Below are positions 1-4,577 of a stretch of 8,417 nt of DNA, piece after piece. Numbering within the stretch: position 1 is the first letter of the stretch; each line of letters begins with the position of its first letter. The notes below the pieces were generated by a model. That model searched no databases. It saw only the letters and a program-made list of their open reading frames with translations, and was not told where the DNA came from. The stretch spans positions 1 through 8,417 of the forward strand of contig JBGPKH010000385.1 of assembly GCA_041485845.1 (NCBI GenBank), given 5' to 3'. The translations under genes and the position numbers were made by a program. This stretch comes from OMOG01 sp041485845. GTDB taxonomy: Bacteria; Acidobacteriota; Terriglobia; Bryobacterales; Bryobacteraceae.

Positions 1-361
1 CCGAATCGGCGATATAGAGGTTGCCGGAGGAATCCACCGCAACACCCGCCGGACTGTTCAGATTCGCCGACGTGGCCTGCGCCTTATCGCCGGAATATCC
101 TTGCGTGCCGGTGCCCGCCACGGTGGTGATGACGCCCTTCGAGATCATGCGGATGCGATGATTGCTCTGATCCGCGAAATACACACTTCCCGAGGAATCG
201 AGGGCCACGCTGGCGGGAGAGTTCAACTGGGCGTCGGCGGGCGCGCCGCCATCGCCCGCGAATCCCGCGGTACCGTTTCCCGCGAGCGTGCCGATGCTGT
301 ACTGCTGGCCCCAGGCGCAGGCACAGAGAATCAGCATCGGAAAGAGACTGCGAAGCATCAT
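1..361 (-). CDS. Secreted NHL-repeat protein, N-terminal part (cut by window edge)
   Basis: The minus strand is open from ATG at 361 to the left edge, giving 120 residues without a stop. Residues 1-19 look like a Sec signal peptide (MMLRSLFPML, then a hydrophobic stretch ending CAWG before QQ). Two copies of an NHL-type unit follow, at about residues 47-75 and 102-120. Each has the pattern LNSPA-x-VA-D-SSG-x-Y-AD, and the first continues with Q-SNHRIR. Between them is a linker of the form GVITTVAGTGTQGYSGD. Such repeats build a beta-propeller in exported proteins; the ligand or enzymatic role cannot be told from this part. GGGG lies 6 bases before the first ATG, which supports this start over the second ATG at 358. 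The gene lies downstream of 524-1708 on the same strand, about 160 bases away. Confidence 0.85.
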   Translation of the reverse strand, partial: MMLRSLFPMLILCACAWGQQYSIGTLAGNGTAGFAGDGGAPADAQLNSPASVALDSSGSVYFADQSNHRIRMISKGVITTVAGTGTQGYSGDKAQATSANLNSPAGVAVDSSGNLYIADS

Positions 362-521
362 GTGAGACCCCAATTGAGCGAGAAAGATTAGACGAACCCG
401 GTGGCCTGCGCGTTTCACGCGGATTTATTCGTGTGCGCCCTTGGGACAGCGCGGTTTGCATGCGGTCAATGCCGCCCGCGCGCGCGGCTTGGATGAAGTC
501 CTGAAACGCGGTTCGTGCCAT
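362..521 (-). pseudogene. Possible ankyrin-repeat gene remnant (5' fragment)
   Basis: An ATG at 521 lies two bases after the stop codon of 524-1708. It opens a frame whose first residues, around FIQAARAGGIDRMQTALSQG followed by a short RTRIN, resemble the head of an ankyrin repeat (typical pattern: AA..G....V..LL..GAD.N). The resemblance stops after about 35 residues. The frame then becomes arginine-rich and runs antisense-like through the NHL gene in another frame, so it is not a full ankyrin protein. It may be the truncated start of a lost gene, or chance in GC-rich DNA. Otherwise this gap holds only the ribosome-binding region of the NHL gene and a short CG run near 477-484. Confidence 0.22.
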
Positions 522-523
522 GT

Positions 524-1708
524 TCAGCGCTCGAACGTGGTGGCGTTCGCGGACAGGGTCCAGGGGCGCATGGAGTCACAAGTCGCGCCGGCGGCGCCTT
601 GTTTCTCGATCCGCAGGGTGGTCTCGCCGGGCATCGTCAGCAGCAGAACGCCGTCCAGGGTGGCGAGAGGCAGAAGGCCTTTACTGCGCCCCCCGCGCAG
701 ATTCTCGTAACAGTACACCCCGCCATCCGGAACTACGTCGCGGAACTCGCGGTTCACCTTCGCATCCGCGGCGTGCGGGCGTCGATTGCGCCCCGGCGGC
801 CGCGTTACGGCGGGGGTGAAGCTGTACAAGCCGAGCGTCACTCCGCGCAGGCTGGCGCCGAGCATCAGGATGGGCTGTGCGGGATCCACATAATCGCCGA
901 CCAGCGCCAGGTTCGGCGTCATGTCGGCCGGGTTGTTGCGCATGTTGGTGCCGGGGAGAAACCAGAGGCCCTGCGCGGTGCCGGGGATGTCGGGACGGTA
1001 GGTCCCGACGCGTGGATCGGCGGTGCGCGGCACGGCGCCGTCCCAGCTTGCCAGCTTGCTCGCGAATTGCGCCTTCACATCGGCGGGGTAGTAATCGACC
1101 GGGGACACGTAGTATGGGTAATCGAACGGATAATGATCCAGGACCGTGAGTCCGGTGGGCTGGATGCGAAAATCGGCCATCCCGAAGTCGACTCCGGCGC
1201 CGTCGCCGGAAACACCCGCCGGCTCACCGGCCACGACGCGCAGCATGACCTGGGCGCGGCACTTGACGATCACGCCCGAAGGGTCGGGGTAGTCCTGGCA
1301 GTCGGCCGATACGGCCTGGAAAGTCTCTTTCAACCGCGGTGAGATGTCCTTCAGGTGGAAGAAGTACCCGCGCACTTGGGCGCAGGGCTGAAAGTAGAGT
1401 TGGTAGCCTCCAAAGTTGGCCGAGCGGTACGACCAGATCTCGGTCACCCACAGATCTCCGGGAAAGAGGACCAGGCGCTCGGGGGTGGGTTCTCCGGGAA
1501 GCGCGATGGAAAAGCTCGAGTGTTTGACGGGAAACGCGTTGCTGGGAAGGGAAACAAATCCCAGGGGCCGGAACGCCAGAAAATCGGTCAGCGCCATGGG
1601 GATGACGCGGTAGAGCGGTTCTGCCGGGCAGGGCGGAAGCCCCGGAGCACCCTGCGCCCGTGCGGCTATCGCAAGCGCCAGGGCGGCAATGCATCCGGAG
1701 AGCTTCAC
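524..1708 (-). CDS. Secreted protein with degenerate M23/LytM-like barrel, function unknown
   Basis: 394 residues from a GTG at 1708. Residues 1-19 form a clean signal peptide (start KLSGCIAALALA, then AARAQ). The frame is open further upstream to 1960, but the signal peptide places the start at 1708. Residues about 80-165 recall an M23/LytM beta-barrel: DLWVTEIWSYRS, then GGYQLYFQPC, then GYFFHLKDISPRL at 114-126, then VVAGEPAGVSG (158-168) and DFGMADF (174-180). Active M23 peptidases have an HxxxD ligand pair and an HxH motif; here only a single H118 stands where HxH is expected, so zinc peptidase activity is unlikely. The C-terminal part (about 240-394) contains GDYVDPAQPI, VYCYENLRGG and LLLTMPGETTLRIEK, which I do not recognise as a named domain. 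Several cysteines suggest disulfides outside the cytoplasm. The fold call is by motif memory only. Confidence 0.82.
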   Translation of the reverse strand: MKLSGCIAALALAIAARAQGAPGLPPCPAEPLYRVIPMALTDFLAFRPLGFVSLPSNAFPVKHSSFSIALPGEPTPERLVLFPGDLWVTEIWSYRSANFGGYQLYFQPCAQVRGYFFHLKDISPRLKETFQAVSADCQDYPDPSGVIVKCRAQVMLRVVAGEPAGVSGDGAGVDFGMADFRIQPTGLTVLDHYPFDYPYYVSPVDYYPADVKAQFASKLASWDGAVPRTADPRVGTYRPDIPGTAQGLWFLPGTNMRNNPADMTPNLALVGDYVDPAQPILMLGASLRGVTLGLYSFTPAVTRPPGRNRRPHAADAKVNREFRDVVPDGGVYCYENLRGGRSKGLLPLATLDGVLLLTMPGETTLRIEKQGAAGATCDSMRPWTLSANATTFER

Positions 1709-2096
1709 GACTCCGATTCTAGCGCGTGCGCAGACTCCCCATTTCTTGCGCCGGCAGATAACCGGCTTGCGGCAAAGAGCGCACCGCGTTCGCGACCGGG
1801 CCCGATCGGCGCCGGCGCCACGCGGATGCCGCTCTTCCGAAAAAGAGAACAGCACCATGACCCCGGAGCTTGCATCGGTCAGCGTGTCGAGCAACGGATG
1901 CGGGATGGCGCCGGCTGCCCAGATCATGGCAAGCCACACCGCCGGGAGCCACGTCCGCAAGCCCGCAGGTCACGGGAATCGGCCATCCGGGCAAGCCCCT
2001 TCAGCATGGCATGCAACGGCTAGTACTGCCATATAGAGAGGCATTCGCAGGCCCCTAACCAAGATCGTATTGCGTACAAAACGCGCCGCACCGAAA
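1709..2096. other. Gene-less stretch with a hydrophobic open frame on the minus strand
   Basis: No confident gene. The minus-strand frame of the 524-1708 gene stays open up to 1960. Near its upper end it encodes WLPAVWLAMIWAAGAI followed by PHPLLDTLTD, about 40 residues that look protein-like, with a membrane-segment character. It then degenerates into arginine- and cysteine-rich sequence until the signal peptide at 1708. This could be the remnant of a membrane protein gene or chance. Around 2020-2045 there is a lower-GC patch (tactgccatatagagag) that may carry the promoter of the plus-strand gene at 2097, but no clear -35/-10 pair can be defined. Confidence 0.4.
1716..1721 (-). promoter_or_regulatory. 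-10-like hexamer TAGAAT next to the GTG start at 1708
   Basis: On the minus strand the bases read GCTAGAATCGGAGTC directly before the GTG. TAGAAT matches the -10 consensus at 5 of 6 positions and ends 7 bases before the start codon. Transcription would begin within a base or so of the GTG, giving a leaderless message. The GGAG in between could instead serve as a ribosome site, but at only 2 bases from the start it is too close to be typical. No good -35 was found at the usual distance. Confidence 0.4.
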
Positions 2097-2306
2097 ATGT
2101 TTCCCATGAGTTGTCGGGAAAGAGACAAGATCATCCTGGCCTTCGCCCTGGCGATGAACGAAGGGAACAACGCCTCCTCCGACCTGGAGGAAGCGGCCAG
2201 CGACGACCAGCGCGCGCAGGCGCTGCACATGATCGAGTCCGCCCGGATGTACACGCATTGCCTGCGACTGGCGGTTCTCGACCACTGCCGGCAGCACGGA
2301 TGCTGA
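2097..2306 (+). CDS. Small cysteine-containing protein of unknown function
   Basis: A 69-residue protein. It is largely helical and charged: RERDKIILAFALAMNEG, an acidic middle (SSDLEEAASDDQRA), then ALHMIESARMYTHCLRLAV and a tail ending DHCRQHGC. Three cysteines sit at residues 6, 55 and 64 and a fourth is the last residue. From memory, similar 60-75 residue proteins ending in an H-R/E-HGC tail are common in Solibacter-type Acidobacteria and have no known function; this is recollection, not a search. The start is uncertain: an upstream TTG at 2070 and an internal ATG at 2106 are in frame, and none has a clear ribosome site. The opposite-strand frame here lacks protein-like features. It faces the esterase pseudogene tail to tail, 9 bases away. 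Confidence 0.62.
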   Translation: MFPMSCRERDKIILAFALAMNEGNNASSDLEEAASDDQRAQALHMIESARMYTHCLRLAVLDHCRQHGC

Positions 2307-2318
2307 GGCAGACCCTCA
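2304..2318. repeat. Short inverted repeat holding both stop codons of two convergent genes
   Basis: TGAGG-CAGAC-CCTCA. The left arm begins with the TGA of the plus-strand small gene and the right arm ends with the TGA of the minus-strand esterase remnant. The stem is only 5 pairs and has no T tract on either side, so terminator function is doubtful. Confidence 0.3.
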
Positions 2319-3457
2319 ATCACGCCAGCCCCTGACGCCGGCCCCCGGCGAGGCCGTCTTCAGCAGATGTTCGAGCATCACCGGCATAAGGCGCTGGTGA
2401 ACCGTGCCCGCTAATTCGGGTCCCGGAGGACCGCCCGAATAACCGCGTCCCGCGCGGGCGCCATACGCGAACGTGCCGCCGTAGTAAAGCCCCCTTCCCG
2501 GCTCTTTGGTGGACTCCAGGAATTTCCCGGTCAGCCTGACCGCCCGTTCCAGGTCGCAGGTGTCGCCGACGGCGAAGGGCAGCTTGCCGTCGCTGGTGCG
2601 CTTGCATGGGCTGGGGCGCCTGCTTCAATGTCCTGTTGGCGTAGAAGGCATTCTTGTCCTCGTACAGATTGGTGAGCGCGAAGGCGTGGAAGTCGATGGG
2701 GTCGGGGCAGGCGACCCACGCGCCGTTGAAGTAATCGGGATGGAATACCTGTTGCGCGAGCGCTTCCCAGCCGCCGGTCGATCCGCCGTAGAGGACCCGC
2801 GCCCACGGTTGGCCGATGGCCCGGAACGTCTTCTCCACGCAGGGGTAGAGTTCCTGAGTGATGGCATCGCCACAAGGCCCGAGATTCGCCGAGTTCACCG
2901 CGTAGGAATCGTCGTAGTAGGGGTTGGCGTCCTGGGTGGTCACGATGAGCATGTGCGGCATCCGCCCGATGCTCCAATCCTGGTCGAGCTTGTAAGGGTA
3001 GTCGATCGCGTTGGGGCCGCCGCCCCGGCCGCCGGCTGGCGAACGCTTGGTGCGGAAGCCGTTGAACGTGGCGGCGAAATGGCCCTGGCGGTCAAGCACC
3101 GGATAGCGGGCATCGGGATGCTCGTCGAAGCCCTCCGGCAGAAGCACCACAGCGCTCAGGTGCACCGGCCGGCCCCAGAATTCGCCGAGCACCTTGCTTG
3201 GGAATCCTGACGTGCTTGATGTACTTCGTGTCCTTGGGAGGCTCGATGGACGGAATGGTCTCGGTCAGATCCACCCGGATTGTGTCGCTCTTCGCCGGAT
3301 CGGCTCGCCTTGCAGGTTTGAGGAGGCGTTGGACGAGACGATGAGGATCGCGCGGCCGTCCATCGGTTTTCCCCAGGAGATTTCGAAGCGCAGAAGCGAT
3401 TTGGATTGCGCGGCAGGGCACGCGGCTGCGAGGACAAGAAAAGTGAGAAGGCGTCAA
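2316..3457 (-). pseudogene. Decayed secreted putative esterase (alpha/beta hydrolase)
   Basis: Protein-like sequence is spread over three frames. (1) From about 3453: RLLTFLVLAAACPAAQ, a signal peptide core with no start codon (TGA lies directly before it), then LLRFEISWGKPMDGRAILIV. (2) About 3300-3200: KSDTIRVDLTETIPSIEPP, then DTKYIKHVRI, while the first frame meets TGA at 3265-3267. (3) From 3195 to 2605: LGEFWGRPVHLSAVVLLPEG, then the nucleophile elbow YGGSTGGW, with the serine codon at 2779-2781, and the segment NGAWVACPDPIDFHAF. (4) From 2603 to 2316: GKLPFAVGDTCDLERAVRL, then KFLESTKEP. As I recall the family, full-length proteins carry about 80-90 more residues between parts 1 and 2 and again between parts 3 and 4, so the joins near 3295 and 2604 look like deletion scars. 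The C-terminal histidine expected near a YG....H-W/G motif reads RAGRGYSG here. An active product is very unlikely. Sequencing error alone would not explain the missing segments. Confidence 0.72.
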
Positions 3458-3467
3458 GAGACGCCTT
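3448..3467 (-). terminator. Perfect 8-bp stem hairpin, possible terminator of the OmpA-like gene
   Basis: On the plus strand aaggcgtc-aaga-gacgcctt forms a perfect 8-pair stem with a 4-base loop. Read on the minus strand it lies 37 bases after the stop of 3504-4379 and is followed by a loose T-rich run (CTCACTTTTCTTGT). This fits a weak intrinsic terminator for that gene. The 3' side of the hairpin overlaps the start of the esterase pseudogene's signal-peptide region. Confidence 0.42.
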
Positions 3468-3503
3468 AAGGGAGCTGGCTATGAGGGCGAGCGCGTCAAT
3501 TGA

Positions 3504-4379
3504 CTAATCCACCGGGCGATGTCTTCGAGGCCGCTCCGCGCCTGGAGTCCGCTCCACTGCTCGACGGAACGGCTCAGGCACCCAGCCTGGATCCGACCCT
3601 GGCCCGTATTCGCGGCGTTCCACAATTCCTCTGAACCTGTTGCGCTCCGTCTTTAGGTCCTCTACGTGCCGAGCTACGTCCGGATCATATAGCGGAGCCA
3701 TGTGTCGGCAATAGAAATCATACAACTGATCTCTTTGCGTGGGGCTATCGAACCGCTGTGCCCCGGCGGAAATCAGAAACCACGTGTAGTCGGGACAGAC
3801 GCGGCTTGCGATCTCGGAACCCGTACTGTCTGGGAGCGTTGGCATCCCGCCGCCCGCGGCCCCCACCATTCCTGAATTTACCCAGGCATTGATAATCGCT
3901 GTGTCGAAGCGGATGTAGAAGTCGTACCACTCGTAGCTTGGCCTCAAGTCCGGGAGTGGGGCGGGTTCTGGTTGGTTCCGCACCTCCTCCGGGACCGGAC
4001 ACGAAGTGATAATCACTTCCACACCCCGCCAGTTCTCACTGTTGTCCAAGCGCCCTCCGGTTGACCAGCGGCTGCCAATACCGGTCACACCGGTGATCTG
4101 GCGCGGGGCGACCTGCTCTCCAAGAAAGAACCGCTGAACCGCCACCGCCCTCTGCTCGCTTACCGACTGGTTCCGGGCTTCGGAATGAGCCCGTCTGCTC
4201 GCGAACCCCCGAATCCAGCAGAATGCACCGTCATCGTGAATGCGTCGGAGCGCGTAATTTCTTAGCCACTCGAAGTGTCTTGGTTTGAGAATAGATTCCC
4301 AGGGTTCAAAACCGGCCAGGATTTTCCAGTCGGGGTCCCTGGGGCGTTGGGGATGATTCAATACCAATCCTTGACCCAT
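3504..4379 (-). CDS. OmpA-like domain protein without signal peptide, C-terminal half unknown
   Basis: 291 residues from ATG at 4379. The open frame extends to 4499, but the added residues are low-complexity and a strong ribosome site fits 4379. Residues about 20-125 match the OmpA C-terminal-like fold: FEPWESILKPRHFEWLRNYA (24-43), IRGFASRR (56-63), N70-QSVSEQRAVAVQRF, and NWRGVEVII at 116-124. Where peptidoglycan-binding members have the Asp of GHTD there is Ser61, and the N-terminus is soluble with no signal peptide. Binding of peptidoglycan is therefore doubtful and the protein may be cytoplasmic. Residues 126-145 form a proline-rich linker. The remainder (about 146-291) contains YEWYDFYIRFDTAIINAW, a glycine patch, CPDYTWFLISAGAQRF and YDFYCRHMAPLYDP, and matches no domain I recognise. 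GC is visibly lower than in flanking genes, which hints at acquisition by transfer. Confidence 0.78.
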   Translation of the reverse strand: MGQGLVLNHPQRPRDPDWKILAGFEPWESILKPRHFEWLRNYALRRIHDDGAFCWIRGFASRRAHSEARNQSVSEQRAVAVQRFFLGEQVAPRQITGVTGIGSRWSTGGRLDNSENWRGVEVIITSCPVPEEVRNQPEPAPLPDLRPSYEWYDFYIRFDTAIINAWVNSGMVGAAGGGMPTLPDSTGSEIASRVCPDYTWFLISAGAQRFDSPTQRDQLYDFYCRHMAPLYDPDVARHVEDLKTERNRFRGIVERREYGPGSDPGWVPEPFRRAVERTPGAERPRRHRPVD

Positions 4380-4386
4380 TCCGGAT

Positions 4387-4393
4387 CCCCCTC
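4387..4393 (-). promoter_or_regulatory. Ribosome binding site deciding the start at 4379
   Basis: GAGGGGG on the minus strand, 7 bases before ATG at 4379. It is the best Shine-Dalgarno-like site in the window and supports 4379 over upstream start options reaching 4499. Confidence 0.6.
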
Positions 4394-4565
4394 GCAAGAG
4401 CGTATCACACCTGCGCCGGCCTACGGAGATCCGGCTGCGCTGGCAGGTGGCAGCCCGGGTGCTCATCCGCGCACTACGGGGCGAGAGAAGTTGAGCCATA
4501 CCGGCGCCCCAAATCGCGGACGAGATCTTACTATGCCGGCGTCAAGACCGCCCACGCTACCATGC

Positions 4566-4571
4566 TAGACT
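4566..4571 (+). promoter_or_regulatory. -10-like hexamer TAGACT next to the GTG start at 4578
   Basis: GCTAGACTCG lies just before the membrane/spermidine-synthase-like gene. TAGACT matches the -10 consensus at 4 of 6 positions and ends 6 bases before GTG 4578, so +1 would fall on the start codon itself. The same GCTAGA-x-TCG string stands before the GTG at 1708. The upstream -35 region (near 4542-4548) is poor. The rest of the 198-base gap between the divergent genes shows no other clear signal. Confidence 0.38.
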
Positions 4572-4577
4572 CGTTGC

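Noticed and set aside
477..484. Short CG dinucleotide run
   Set aside because: It is too short and is expected in DNA of this GC content.
515..1342. Long plus-strand open frame of 275 residues
   Set aside because: It is antisense to the 524-1708 gene, has repetitive Arg/Gly/Ala/His composition and no recognisable motif. The opposite frame has a signal peptide and protein-like motifs.
1970..2323. Minus-strand 117-residue frame opposite the small plus-strand gene, including a hydrophobic run near its end
   Set aside because: Its composition is irregular, it has no homology-like motifs, and it lies antisense to a better candidate.
2506..3210. Plus-strand open frame of 234 residues opposite the esterase remnant
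   Set aside because: The minus strand carries the GGSTGGW elbow and other family motifs. The plus frame is rich in Val/Gly/Arg, as expected for the antisense of a GC-rich gene.
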